NCBI RefSeq assembly: GCF_034931025.1
Contig: NZ_JAYGIL010000024.1
Location: 1 to 64,000, forward strand
Reading direction: 5' to 3'
DNA from: Arcicella gelida
Lineage (GTDB): Bacteria; Bacteroidota; Bacteroidia; Cytophagales; Spirosomataceae
Length of the DNA stretch: 64,000 bases
Positions 16,932-26,442 of this stretch are shown here, piece after piece. The notes beneath the pieces were generated by a model. That model was not told the origin of the DNA. It did not search any database and saw only the letters and a list, made by a program, of their open reading frames with translations. The position numbers and the translations under genes were made by a program. Numbering within the stretch: position 1 is the stretch's first letter; the number at the start of each line of letters is the position of its first letter.

Positions 16932-18440
16932 ATGCAACAATACTTAGAGTCATTAAATCTCAGAAAAATATTATTGATTGGTCTTTTTTTTAGAGTATTA
17001 TCAATCATTTTTTCAAAAGGTTACGCTTTCACTGACGACCACTACGAAGTAGTTGTACTTGCCCAAAACTTACTAGATAAAGTTGATTCTCCTTTTACAA
17101 AAGACTTTTTAGTGAATGGCGAAGCCTATCTTTTCAGCTTAATTTATCCTTATATTCATTACTTAATTTTTGGAGTTTGTGAATGGTTTGGCAGTACCAA
17201 CCCAGAAACTAAAATGTTGTTGGCAAGAATTGTCAATAGCTTATTTTCACTCCTTAGCATTTATTACGGTTATAAACTGACAGAGCGATTGAGTAATCGC
17301 AAAAACGATGCAAAAATTGTAGGATTGCTATTGGCTGTATTTTGGGTTTTCCCATTTATGTCAGTTCGAAATTTAAGAGAATTTGTTTGCATCCCACCAC
17401 TTTTGATTGGTTGTTACTATGCAGTAAATCAGAAACTTAATAATAAATCAGTTCTTTTATCAGCTTTTTGGTTTGTCATCGCTTTTGTATTTCGTTACCA
17501 AATCGTTTTTATTCCTTTTACTGTAGGTTTAACTTGGTTATTAAGCAAAACAAATTGGCAAAAAGCCATTTTATTTGGTTTCGGTTGTATTGGTTTTTAC
17601 TTACTTACACAGGGAATTTTCGATTATATCTATTGGGGAAATCCGATTGCGTCTATCAAAGCCTATTTTACCTTCAACGCTGATGCTAAAAATATAGAAA
17701 TTTATCCGAACGGCCCTTGGCATCGATATATTGGCACAATGGCTGGTTTGACTTTAGGTTTATCTTCACTCCTATTTTTTGCAGGTTATTTTAAAACAGC
17801 GACACAAGCAGGAAATAGACGAATGCTTTTCTTAGCTTCTTTGTTTTTCTTTGCCTTTCATTCGTATTATCCTAATAAGCAAGAAAGGTTTATTCTACCT
17901 TTTATTCCTTTCTTTTTAATTTTAGGAGTAATTGGCTTCCGAGATATTTATGAGACTTTACAGGTTAAAACTTGGTTCAGAACCACGACCAAAGTATTCG
18001 TTTATTGGTTTATTGTATTGAATGCACTACTACTTTGTATTCTTTCTGTAACTTATACGAAGCGTTCGAGAGTAGAAAGTATGAATTATTTCAGAAAAAA
18101 AGGCGATTTACAAAACTTTGTTATTCAAAACTTTCAAGCATCTCAGCCAGTTGCTATTTTTTATTTAGATAAACGATTGGACTATTACGAAGTTGATACT
18201 CCTGAAAAACTCGAAGCATTACCTAATGAATTAAAATCAGGCAAAAAGGTATATCCAAATTACTTAATCATTGTAGGTTCGGCAGATTTGGAAGCAAGGC
18301 TTGCTATGATGAAAAAAATATTTCCAAAACTACAACACGATACCAACATTGAACCAAGCTTTATAGATAACATTGCTTATGTGTTGAACCCATCGCATAA
18401 TCATAACGAAACATGGTTTATCTATAAAATTATCAGATAA
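16932..18440 (+). CDS. GT-C fold membrane glycosyltransferase (mannosyltransferase-like)
   Basis: 502 residues with about ten to twelve membrane segments. The first extracytoplasmic loop carries the acidic pair in YAFTDDHYEV (D35-D36), the hallmark of GT-C enzymes that use lipid-linked sugars, and PNKQERFILPFIPFFLIL resembles the conserved NHKEERFL/P segment of the Alg9/GPI mannosyltransferase (GT22) family. It probably transfers a sugar from a polyprenyl-phosphate donor outside the membrane. The acyltransferase downstream (47 bp) suggests a cell-surface glycan pathway; the product is unknown. Confidence 0.83.
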   Translation: MQQYLESLNLRKILLIGLFFRVLSIIFSKGYAFTDDHYEVVVLAQNLLDKVDSPFTKDFLVNGEAYLFSLIYPYIHYLIFGVCEWFGSTNPETKMLLARIVNSLFSLLSIYYGYKLTERLSNRKNDAKIVGLLLAVFWVFPFMSVRNLREFVCIPPLLIGCYYAVNQKLNNKSVLLSAFWFVIAFVFRYQIVFIPFTVGLTWLLSKTNWQKAILFGFGCIGFYLLTQGIFDYIYWGNPIASIKAYFTFNADAKNIEIYPNGPWHRYIGTMAGLTLGLSSLLFFAGYFKTATQAGNRRMLFLASLFFFAFHSYYPNKQERFILPFIPFFLILGVIGFRDIYETLQVKTWFRTTTKVFVYWFIVLNALLLCILSVTYTKRSRVESMNYFRKKGDLQNFVIQNFQASQPVAIFYLDKRLDYYEVDTPEKLEALPNELKSGKKVYPNYLIIVGSADLEARLAMMKKIFPKLQHDTNIEPSFIDNIAYVLNPSHNHNETWFIYKIIR

Positions 18441-18487
18441 ATGCCAACGTATGAATCTTGAAAACTCATTTATTAAAAAAAACAATA

Positions 18488-19636
18488 ATGCAAAATTCTC
18501 ATCAACCTGTTTACTTTCCTAATTTGAACGGCGTCCGTTTTATTGCCGCATTTTCAGTGTTAATTCATCATATTGAACAAATAAGATACATGATGGGTTT
18601 AGAACATTTCTATGGCTTTTATATCATTAAGAACATGGGAAAATTGGGTGTTGGCTTGTTTTTTGTACTAAGCGGCTTTCTAATTACTTATTTGTTATTA
18701 AGCGAAAAAAGTAGAAGAGGTGATATTTCAACGAAGAATTTTTACGTCAGGAGAATTCTTAGAATTTGGCCTTTATATTACATCATCGTATTGCTTGCCT
18801 TTTTTGTTTTTCCTGAAATTCCCTTTTTCAATGGCCCACTTCGTGATGATTTCTATTATGATGCTAATTTTTACAAAAGACTCCCTTTCTTCTTACTTTT
18901 CCTTCCAAATATTGGTTTTGTCTTTTTCAGAGCACCTTATTTATGTGCACAAACTTGGTCTATAGGCATTGAGGAACAATTTTATGCTATTTGGCCTTGG
19001 ATTATCAAACGAAAAAATCCTTTTAAATCATTCTTAATTGCGGCAGCTGTATTTGTAATTATTGTAGGAAGTGTATCTTTCTATTTCCTGAAAATAAGTG
19101 ATTTACCAGTAGCTACAAAAGATAAGATTTATGAAAACTTAGCCCTATTTTTTAGTCAATTTAGGATTTTGACAATGGTAATTGGCGGAATTGGAGCGTA
19201 TTTGGTTTTCAGCAAACAAGAAAGAATTTTATCGTTTCTTTTCAAGAAAAGTACTCAGATTATCGTTTACGCTATTACACTTTTGATAATTGGATCAAAC
19301 GTTTATGTGCCAGGTTTTAATCTTGAATTTCATGGTATTTTCTTTTGCTATTTCATTATTAATGTAGCGGCAAACCCAAATACAATTTTAAACCTAGAAA
19401 TCCCAATTATTCATTATTTAGGGAAGATTTCCTATGGGATTTACATATATCACTCAGCTGTGATAGTTTTTTGTATTAATGCAATACATTACTTTATCGG
19501 AGATAAACTTAGTCTTCCCATTTTTAACGTCATCCTATACACGTTAGTTATTGGTTTAACAGTGTTAGTTTGTGAATTATCATTCCGTTTTATAGAATCT
19601 CCACTTTTACGACTAAAAGACAAATTCAATAGATAA
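18488..19636 (+). CDS. Acyltransferase 3 (OafA/YrhL-like) membrane protein
   Basis: 382 residues. The motifs NLNGVRFIAAFSVLIHHI (with the family H-H-type region), KLGVGLFFVLSGFLITYLL and TWSIGIEEQFYAIWPW place it in the acyltransferase 3 family, with about ten membrane segments. These enzymes O-acetylate surface polysaccharides, lipids or antibiotics. I start at the ATG at 18488; an in-frame TTG at 18458 would add ten residues without family resemblance. It follows the GT-C transferase and ends next to a perfect palindrome. Confidence 0.92.
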   Translation: MQNSHQPVYFPNLNGVRFIAAFSVLIHHIEQIRYMMGLEHFYGFYIIKNMGKLGVGLFFVLSGFLITYLLLSEKSRRGDISTKNFYVRRILRIWPLYYIIVLLAFFVFPEIPFFNGPLRDDFYYDANFYKRLPFFLLFLPNIGFVFFRAPYLCAQTWSIGIEEQFYAIWPWIIKRKNPFKSFLIAAAVFVIIVGSVSFYFLKISDLPVATKDKIYENLALFFSQFRILTMVIGGIGAYLVFSKQERILSFLFKKSTQIIVYAITLLIIGSNVYVPGFNLEFHGIFFCYFIINVAANPNTILNLEIPIIHYLGKISYGIYIYHSAVIVFCINAIHYFIGDKLSLPIFNVILYTLVIGLTVLVCELSFRFIESPLLRLKDKFNR

Positions 19637-19639
19637 GCA

Positions 19640-19681
19640 ATTAATAATCAGAATATTGAATTCAATATTCTGATTATTAAT
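19640..19681. terminator. Perfect 42-bp palindrome between convergent genes
   Basis: TTAATAATCAGAATATTGAA (19641-19660) is followed at once by its exact reverse complement, and one more pair extends it on each side. It begins 4 bp after the acyltransferase stop and faces the HTH gene that ends at 19708. A shared bidirectional terminator is the natural reading, although it has no loop bases. Confidence 0.7.
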
Positions 19682-19707
19682 ATTAGAATGATATTGCTTA
19701 CATTTAT

Positions 19708-20040
19708 TTAATCCTTCGGAGTATTAAGTGTAAGTAATTTGCTCTGTAGTTCTATAATTTGTTTTTGCATGGCTATTACGTCACCAGCTTTCAGGGCAAC
19801 ATATCCAGCTTCAGATTCATGAACTACCGACATTGAAGGCAAGTCTGTTTCACCAGTAAGGTAAGCAACCTTTACATTCAAAGTCTCAGCCATTCTTCTT
19901 AATTGAGAGTACTTTGCATCATTTCTATTCAAGATTGCATGTAAAGTAGCCTCTGTAATTTTTGATTGAGTTGCCAATTGTAGTAATGTCATTCCTCTTT
20001 CTACAATGAGTACTCTTACTCTGTCTTCAATTCTTTTCAT
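19708..20040 (-). CDS. XRE/Cro-CI type HTH regulator
   Basis: 110 residues from the ATG at 20040, or 120 from an in-frame TTG at 20070. The helix-turn-helix covers about 10-60: RGMTLLQLATQSKITEATLHAILNRND, then QLRRMAETLNVKVAYLTG. The tail, DVIAMQKQIIELQSKLLTLN, is a probable short coiled coil for dimerisation. It is a DNA-binding regulator with unknown targets. The gene stands alone between a convergent acyltransferase and a downstream-facing nucleoside permease. Confidence 0.88.
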   Translation of the reverse strand: MKRIEDRVRVLIVERGMTLLQLATQSKITEATLHAILNRNDAKYSQLRRMAETLNVKVAYLTGETDLPSMSVVHESEAGYVALKAGDVIAMQKQIIELQSKLLTLNTPKD

Positions 20041-20070
20041 TTCTTTGGGGGTAAATAGTCTAATGCTCAA

Positions 20071-20416
20071 AAAGTATTAGTATTTATCTTTAAGTTGACT
20101 TATTTTAGGATGTTTTATTGTGTTAAATTGTGAGCTTTACTCTTATAGTTTTATTTTTCAAAAAAATTAATTTTCAATTCTAAAACTATATTTATCGATT
20201 CAATGACTAACAAATTATGACTAACTAAATTTGTAGGGTACAAATATATATGCTTTGAAAGTATATGCTACTAAATGAACTAAAAAAATCATCTGAATTA
20301 CTTAAAAGCAGGATAAAAGCTTGCAAAGGCTCTTTTTTAGATAATTGTAGGTGAATATTTAGAGTAATTAGGATTAAATATAGAAAAAAATCTTGTTTTA
20401 TTAACATTATCTAAAA
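20071..20416. other. Intergenic stretch without a supported gene
   Basis: Very AT-rich. A 60-codon frame on the minus strand (20225-20407) has only low-complexity hydrophobic and serine-rich content and no ribosome site, so I do not call it. No clear promoter octamer was found for the HTH gene. Confidence 0.5.
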
Positions 20417-20467
20417 CGCTTATTTAAAGAATTTGTTTGTCAAATTAAATAATTCTTTAAATAAACG
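20417..20467 (-). terminator. Terminator of the nucleoside permease gene
   Basis: The arms at 20417-20433 (CGCTTATTTAAAGAATT) and 20451-20467 pair over 17 bp with one G-U-type mismatch. The structure begins 23 bp past the permease stop, and the minus strand continues into TTTTAGATAATG. Confidence 0.65.
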
Positions 20468-20490
20468 TTTCATCTGATAAAAAAATTTCT

Positions 20491-21681
20491 TTATGCGTTT
20501 GTCTGTTTTTTATCATGGAAGAAAATAACAAATAATACTAATACAACGGCTGCTATACCTGCTGGAACCATCCAAACGGAAGTCCAATCATGAACATCTC
20601 CATTTGTATAATTTGACAATACTTTTCCGGAAAGAATAGAGCCAATTCCCATTCCAATACCGTAGGTTGCTAAAGTAATTAAACCTTGTGCCGAATTCTT
20701 AATCTTTTCTCCTGCTTTGTTATCTGTATAAATTTGCCCCGTTACAAAGAAAAAGTCATAACAAACACCATGAAGTACAATGGCTAAATACAACATCCAT
20801 TCCGAAGAAATTCCATCGCCATAACCAAAGCATATAAATCTGATAATCCAAGCAACCAAACCAACAATCAGCATTTTCTTTATCCCAAATTTTTGTAAGG
20901 CAAAAGGGATTAACAACATAAATAACACTTCCGAAACTTGACCTAGAGACATCTTATTCTCAACATTTGTCATGTGCGATTCCGTCAAAGACAAATTTGC
21001 ATGAGCGTAATAAAAAGCCAAAGGAATACAAACTAATACAGAAGAAACAAAGAAAATTGAGAAGGAACGGTCTTTGAAAAGTACAAAAGAATCAGTTCCT
21101 AAAATCTGCGAAACTGAAGCTGTTCCTGTAGCTTTGGGTGGCGTATTAGGCAAAGTAAAAGCATAAATTCCCCAAGCTACAGAAGTAAACATGGCAATTT
21201 GAAAAATCGTTACTTTATCGCCAAATCCGTAAGCTCCAATAACATTGGTTACGACAATCCAAGCAACAGTTCCTAGTACACGAATTGGAGGAAATTCAGT
21301 ACCTGGGTCTTTCATTTGATTCATGGCAATTGAACTAGACAAAGCTAAATTGGGGGCAAAAGTCAAAGTATAAGCCAAAATATACCAAAAGAAAGTATCA
21401 GGGTCTTTTGTTTGAATCAGAAAATATAAAATTACTGCACCTAATAAATTCAAAACACCCATTACTTTTTGTGCAGAAAAGTAGCGGTCTGCGATTAATC
21501 CTACAAAAAAAGGAGCAAAAATAGAAGCGATTGAAAAAGTAGCATAAGCACTTCCTATTTGGTCACCATTTGCATGTAAGGTTGTAAAAAGGTATTTGCC
21601 CATTTGTCCGTACCAAGCTCCCCACGTGCTAAACATCAGGAACATCATGAACATTAGTTGAATTCTAGTAGTAATACGCAT
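20491..21681 (-). CDS. Nucleoside permease, MFS (NupG/XapB-like)
   Basis: 396 residues, about twelve membrane segments. The N-terminus (MFLMFSTWGAWYGQMGKYL, then DQIGSAYATFSIASIFAPF) and the segment HGVCYDFFFVTGQIYTDNKA followed by AQGLITLATYGIGMGIGS match the nucleoside:proton symporter family rather than sugar transporters. It imports nucleosides across the inner membrane. The C-terminus ends in a basic HDKKQTNA tail. It is a single gene with its own terminator (20417-20467); the 5' gap 21682-22039 contains no clear promoter octamer. Confidence 0.88.
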   Translation of the reverse strand: MRITTRIQLMFMMFLMFSTWGAWYGQMGKYLFTTLHANGDQIGSAYATFSIASIFAPFFVGLIADRYFSAQKVMGVLNLLGAVILYFLIQTKDPDTFFWYILAYTLTFAPNLALSSSIAMNQMKDPGTEFPPIRVLGTVAWIVVTNVIGAYGFGDKVTIFQIAMFTSVAWGIYAFTLPNTPPKATGTASVSQILGTDSFVLFKDRSFSIFFVSSVLVCIPLAFYYAHANLSLTESHMTNVENKMSLGQVSEVLFMLLIPFALQKFGIKKMLIVGLVAWIIRFICFGYGDGISSEWMLYLAIVLHGVCYDFFFVTGQIYTDNKAGEKIKNSAQGLITLATYGIGMGIGSILSGKVLSNYTNGDVHDWTSVWMVPAGIAAVVLVLFVIFFHDKKQTNA

Positions 21682-21837
21682 AAATTATATTATCGATAAA
21701 GTAAAGATTGATAGTTTTTAATATTCACAAACGCTTAATTTAATGCTTATCTCTATAATTACTATCATGGTCAATGGCAAAAAAACACATTTCTGTCATT
21801 AAATTATTAAAATACAAGCTTTTAGTAGCTTAATGTT

Positions 21838-21874
21838 TTTTTGATATTTTTAAAAAAATTAAAAATATCAAAAA
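21838..21874. repeat. AT-rich 16-bp perfect hairpin
   Basis: TTTTTGATATTTTTAA (21838-21853) pairs exactly with 21859-21874 around a five-A loop. It lies between the hybrid kinase stop and the permease start. It could help terminate the kinase transcript, but it is about 165 bp past the stop. Nothing else is seen in 21682-22008. Confidence 0.5.
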
Positions 21875-22008
21875 CTTAATTTATTTTAGCGTACTTTTTT
21901 GAATTACCACTAAGTCGTTAAATCGATATAATCATCAACCAAACAATCAGCAAACTTAAAATCTCAATATTATTTAGGTTTTAAGTATTTTATCAAAAAC
22001 TATGTTTA

Positions 22009-22034
22009 GGGTACTTTGCTTAGGCATCGTACCC
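22009..22034. terminator. Hairpin after the hybrid kinase
   Basis: GGGTAC (22009-22014) pairs with GTACCC (22029-22034), loop 14 nt. It begins 6 bp past the kinase stop on the minus strand. The T-run lies on the plus-strand side, so for the kinase the hairpin is preceded by A and followed by weak T; efficiency is uncertain. Confidence 0.45.
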
Positions 22035-22039
22035 TTTTT

Positions 22040-25000
22040 TTATAATTTTTTATATTCAATTTTAAAAGCCTCAAATTCTTCCTGTAAAATCACAACTTCC
22101 TTTTCAAAGAAAGTAAAATCGCAATGTTTAGCTTTCTCTTCAATAATTCTAGTGATTTCGTGTAATCGTGCCGCTCCTAAAGTACCTGAATTTCCTTTCA
22201 GCGTATGCAATTCACTTTGTACTTGTTTACAATTACTGGCATGAAAACCTTGGATAGCCAATTGAATTTGCTCGGTGGCTTCTTCTTCAAATCCTTCCAA
22301 AATTGAACTCACAAAACTCATATCACCACCAACACTATTTGCTAATTGCTTGATAATTTCTTGGTCAAGTACTGGAAAAGCATCCAAAGAAATGATGGTT
22401 TGAACATTTTCTTTTGCCTTTTCAATCAGTGTAGAAGTACTTTGTGGTTTAGAAAACTCAGATTTTGCCACAGTTTTGACAGAATGTTTTTTATGAGAAC
22501 TTCCTCTTTCAATCCATTCACGTACTTTTCTGACCAAAATTTCGGCTCTGATTGGTTTCGGAACATAATCATTCATGCCATTTGCCATAAAACGGTCACG
22601 GTCTTCACGCATAGCATAGGCTGTCATAGCAATGATTGGTGGAAGATTATCCGATAAAGCTCTTAAATGATGTGTCGTTTCTACGCCATCCATTTCAGGC
22701 ATTTGAATATCCATAAAAATTACATCAAAAGGTTTTTCAAGCAAGGAAGTTTCCACCAAAGCAATTGCTTTTTTCCCAGAATCTGCTGTAATAACTTCAC
22801 AACCTGATTTTCTCATGATTTCACTAGCTACTTTTCGGTTGGTTGCATTATCATCAACCAACAAAATGTATGGCTTAATATCACTAAAATGACCAAGCAC
22901 TTGGAACGCTACTTCATCCTTTTTAGCCATCATTGGGCTAATATCCGTTTGCTTAATTTCGATGATAAACCAAAAAGTAGAACCTTTGCCCCAATCAGAA
23001 TGTACGCCAATTTCGCCTTTCATTAAGCGACAAAGCTCTTTTGAAATGGCTAAACCTAAGCCTGTTCCACCAAATGATTTCTTCGTTGAATTATCAACCT
23101 GTTGAAAAGCATTGAAAAGCATCTTGAGGTTTTCATCGGTAATACCAATACCAGAGTCTTTAATTTCAACTTTAATTCTATTGAATTTACCTCTTTTTTC
23201 TACCAAATTCACTTTGATTTCTACTGTTCCATTTTCAGTAAATTTCAAAGCATTTGAAGTAAGGTTTGATAGAATTTGTAGCAAACGAGTTTCGTCTGCA
23301 ATGACAAATTCAGGTAAATTCTCGCCAAATTCACAAATAATTCTATTGCCTTTATTGGCAGCAATTTGTGAGAAAAGTGCTTGTAGTCTATCAAAAACGT
23401 CTTTGAAAACCAGTGGAGCTTCATGCAAAGCCATTTTTCCAGCTTCGATTTTCGCTAAATCTAAAATGTCGTTCAGAATATGTAAAAGCGTTTCGGATGA
23501 TTTTTTAATCGTTTGAACATAATCTTTTTGCTCAATATCCAAAACAGTATCATTCAACAAATCAATCATCCCGATTACTCCGTTCATCGGTGTTCTGATT
23601 TCGTGACTCATATTCGCCAAAAATCTTTCTTTTACTTTCAACGAACGTTCTGCTTCATCTTTTGCTTTTACAATATCTTGCTGATATTTCTTTAAATCTG
23701 TAATATCACGACCAATCCCTGATACTTCTTCAATCATTCCATTGTTTAGAAATATCGGATTTAGATAGATTTCAATCCAATTAGGATTACCATCATCCGA
23801 GTCTAATTTTACTTCAAAATGCTGTTGCTCGCCTCTGAAAGCCGCTTTATACTTTTCTTCAAGTACTCTCCTATCAGCCGACGAAACCATTCTGAAACCT
23901 ACTTTTTCAGTACTTAACATCAATTGTGGTTTTACGGCTAATTGTCTTTCAATTAATTGAGAATACTCTTTATTGAAGGATGTCAATAACATTTTTCGGT
24001 TTACCGACCACATTAAGTGCGAACTACCTTCAATGATGGCATTTAAACGAGCAGTTTCACGAGCCAACACATCTTCAGCTTGCTTTCTGGCAATCGCCAA
24101 GGCTACTTGTCCAGAAATAAAGTCTAATAATTCTAAATCTCGTTGCTCGTACTTATTTTGGCGTTCGTACGATTTCAAACCAATGATTCCTGTTACTTTA
24201 TTGCCAATCCGCAAAGGCACGCAAATCATCACTTTAGGTACTACTCCGTAGAGATAAATCGTTTTGTCTTCAGCCAATTTAAAAATATCGTCATCTCGCA
24301 AAATCAACGGTCTGTTGGCTGCAATGGCGTATTCTGTCAGTCCATTTCCTAATTTTCTTTTGGTAAAATGCACCCGATTATCAAAATATTCATCTACATA
24401 ATATGGGAAGTACAGGAAAGATTTCGCTGAGTCGTATTGAGCAATAAAGAAGTTTTTTACATCAATTACTTCACCCAATTCTTTATGAATGTTTACGTAT
24501 AAATCATCCAAATTGGTAGAACGAATCGTTGCTTGAGCAATACTTGAATATAATTTAGAAGCACGTTCCGCTCTTACTTTTGCAGTTGAGTTATGAAAAA
24601 TACAACGAAAAGCCGTTGGAACATCTTTTTCAAATCGACAGTTTACAGAGCCTGCTAGGTAAAGTCGGCGACCATCTTTTCTTCGAAAAACAACTTCGAA
24701 GTCAGGCATATTCGCTCCGCTTTTTACTTTATCAAATTTTTCTAGGGCATCATTGGCAAAATCTGGATGAAGAATATCTTTCAAACGCAAAGAAGCTAAT
24801 TCGTTCGACTCATAACCCATGGTTTCTAACCATGATTTATTGACGTACAAAAATCTTCCAGAAATACTGGTAATTTGAATTAAGTCGGTCGTGTTCGTAA
24901 TTAAATCCTGTAATTGTGCATTTGAACGTGCCAAAGCTTCTGCTACTTTTCTGCGTTCGGTTACGTCTTCACCAATAATGGTTAAGTATCGAATATCTTC

Positions 25001-25420
25001 GCCAGCATCATTGAAAATCGTAGAATTTAATTCAACATATTTTAATTGACCAGATTTGGCAAGCATTGTTCTTTCCTTTTGGTCGAACAAACCGCCTTTT
25101 TCCATAGCATCTTGAAAAGAAGTAATTCGCTGAACTTTTTCTTCACTTGGTACTAAAACGTCAAAAAAGTTTTTCCCTATCAATTCATCCAATTGATAGC
25201 CCAACATTCTGATTGAAAAAGGATTACAATACACAATCGTCCCATTATCCTCCAGCACCATTCCCACCAAATTAAGGTTTTCTACCGCTTTTTCGAGTTC
25301 AGATGCCATTGAAGGTTGCATTTCGCCTGCTCGTTCATTGACTTCCAGTACTCTTAATTCTTTTTTGAGGTGACGAATTTCTATGATTAATTCTTCTTTT
25401 GTTTTATGAGACCAACGCAT
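22040..25420 (-). CDS. Hybrid sensor histidine kinase (PAS-PAS-GAF-PAS-HisKA-HATPase-REC-HPt)
   Basis: 1126 residues without membrane segments, so probably cytosolic. In order: coiled coil (about 5-45), PAS/PAC with GTIVYCNPFSIRMLGY (about 45-160), a second PAS (165-285), a GAF-like region with EQRDLELLDFISGQVALAIA (290-455), a third PAS (465-585), HisKA with H606 in ANMSHEIRTPMNGV, HATPase with GTGLGLAISKEL, a receiver with D904 in IFMDIQMPEMDG, and an HPt domain with H1072 in ELHTLKGNSG. All phosphorelay residues are present, so phosphate can run H606-D904-H1072 and on to an outside regulator, not identified here. It diverges from rsmA. Confidence 0.94.
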   Translation of the reverse strand: MRWSHKTKEELIIEIRHLKKELRVLEVNERAGEMQPSMASELEKAVENLNLVGMVLEDNGTIVYCNPFSIRMLGYQLDELIGKNFFDVLVPSEEKVQRITSFQDAMEKGGLFDQKERTMLAKSGQLKYVELNSTIFNDAGEDIRYLTIIGEDVTERRKVAEALARSNAQLQDLITNTTDLIQITSISGRFLYVNKSWLETMGYESNELASLRLKDILHPDFANDALEKFDKVKSGANMPDFEVVFRRKDGRRLYLAGSVNCRFEKDVPTAFRCIFHNSTAKVRAERASKLYSSIAQATIRSTNLDDLYVNIHKELGEVIDVKNFFIAQYDSAKSFLYFPYYVDEYFDNRVHFTKRKLGNGLTEYAIAANRPLILRDDDIFKLAEDKTIYLYGVVPKVMICVPLRIGNKVTGIIGLKSYERQNKYEQRDLELLDFISGQVALAIARKQAEDVLARETARLNAIIEGSSHLMWSVNRKMLLTSFNKEYSQLIERQLAVKPQLMLSTEKVGFRMVSSADRRVLEEKYKAAFRGEQQHFEVKLDSDDGNPNWIEIYLNPIFLNNGMIEEVSGIGRDITDLKKYQQDIVKAKDEAERSLKVKERFLANMSHEIRTPMNGVIGMIDLLNDTVLDIEQKDYVQTIKKSSETLLHILNDILDLAKIEAGKMALHEAPLVFKDVFDRLQALFSQIAANKGNRIICEFGENLPEFVIADETRLLQILSNLTSNALKFTENGTVEIKVNLVEKRGKFNRIKVEIKDSGIGITDENLKMLFNAFQQVDNSTKKSFGGTGLGLAISKELCRLMKGEIGVHSDWGKGSTFWFIIEIKQTDISPMMAKKDEVAFQVLGHFSDIKPYILLVDDNATNRKVASEIMRKSGCEVITADSGKKAIALVETSLLEKPFDVIFMDIQMPEMDGVETTHHLRALSDNLPPIIAMTAYAMREDRDRFMANGMNDYVPKPIRAEILVRKVREWIERGSSHKKHSVKTVAKSEFSKPQSTSTLIEKAKENVQTIISLDAFPVLDQEIIKQLANSVGGDMSFVSSILEGFEEEATEQIQLAIQGFHASNCKQVQSELHTLKGNSGTLGAARLHEITRIIEEKAKHCDFTFFEKEVVILQEEFEAFKIEYKKL

Positions 25421-25564
25421 AGCTTTTTGTTCTTGGTTATTTTCCTTTTCGATTTTAACGAAATTTTAACTTAAAAGTACAAAAAACGGCGTAATTTTAA
25501 GGAATAAAAGCAATTCATTAGTCTTTTAACATTATTTATCATCCAAAAATCAACAACAGCATCA

Positions 25565-26359
25565 TTGAAAGACGTAAGAGCTAAAAAAAGTCTAGGGCAA
25601 CATTTTCTAAGAGATTTAGAGGCAGCACAGAAAATTGTAGAGTTGATGTCGCTTCATGGCGGTTATGACCAAGTTCTGGAAATCGGACCAGGAATGGGCG
25701 TACTTACTCAATATTTATTACAACATACCGAATACCAAACTTCGGTGGTTGAATTAGACAGAGAATCAGTAGAATACCTTAATATACATTATCCACAATT
25801 ACAAGGCAGAATTCATTCAGCCGATTTCTTGCATTTAGATTTATCGACTTTTTTCGGCGGTAAAAAATTCGGAATCGTTGGAAATTTCCCCTATAATATC
25901 TCTTCTCAGATTTTATTCAAAGTACTTGATTATAAAGACTTTGTTCCAGAAATAGCAGGAATGTTTCAGAAAGAAGTAGCGGTAAGAATTGCCTCAAAAC
26001 CGGGCAATAAAGATTACGGTATTTTGAGCGTATTACTGCAAGCTTTCTACGATATTGAGTATTGTTTTTCATTAGGCCCAGAAGTATTTTCGCCACCACC
26101 AAAAGTAAATTCTGGCGTAATTCGTTTGAAAAGAAACAATGTATCCGATTTAGGAGTATCAGAAAGTAAATTCAAAGCCATTGTAAAAATGGGATTTAAT
26201 CAACGTCGCAAAACACTCCGAAATGCTTTGAGAGCTTTACAATTGCCTGAAAATCCATTTTTGAATAAACGTGCAGAACAATTATCTGTTGCCGACTTTT
26301 TAGAACTCACTCGTTTATCAGAGCAAAATCCTATTGTGAATGATAATGAAGCATTGTAA
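25565..26359 (+). CDS. rsmA: 16S rRNA (adenine1518/1519-N6)-dimethyltransferase
   Basis: 264 residues, normal length. It dimethylates two adjacent adenines in the 3' hairpin of 16S rRNA during small-subunit assembly. AKKSLGQHFLRD, the SAM-binding LEIGPGMGVLT (38-48) and the catalytic NFPYNIS (107-113) are intact, and the C-terminal helical domain carries NQRRKTLRNAL. The start is TTG at 25565, needed to reach the standard N-terminus. First gene of a likely operon with mgtE, dtd, a membrane protein and a MazG protein. Confidence 0.97.
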   Translation: MKDVRAKKSLGQHFLRDLEAAQKIVELMSLHGGYDQVLEIGPGMGVLTQYLLQHTEYQTSVVELDRESVEYLNIHYPQLQGRIHSADFLHLDLSTFFGGKKFGIVGNFPYNISSQILFKVLDYKDFVPEIAGMFQKEVAVRIASKPGNKDYGILSVLLQAFYDIEYCFSLGPEVFSPPPKVNSGVIRLKRNNVSDLGVSESKFKAIVKMGFNQRRKTLRNALRALQLPENPFLNKRAEQLSVADFLELTRLSEQNPIVNDNEAL

Positions 26360-26442
26360 ATATTAGGTTTAGTAATTTAAAGTATTGTAATTAAGTTAAT
26401 TCTGCTTAGAATCTCTAAAACTTATTCGTCAAAATAATAATT

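Noticed and set aside
20225..20407. 60-codon minus-strand frame
   Set aside because: Low-complexity content, no family resemblance and no ribosome site; probably chance in AT-rich DNA.
24580..24843. 87-codon plus-strand frame inside the hybrid kinase gene
   Set aside because: Entirely antisense to well-supported PAS/GAF domains of the kinase.
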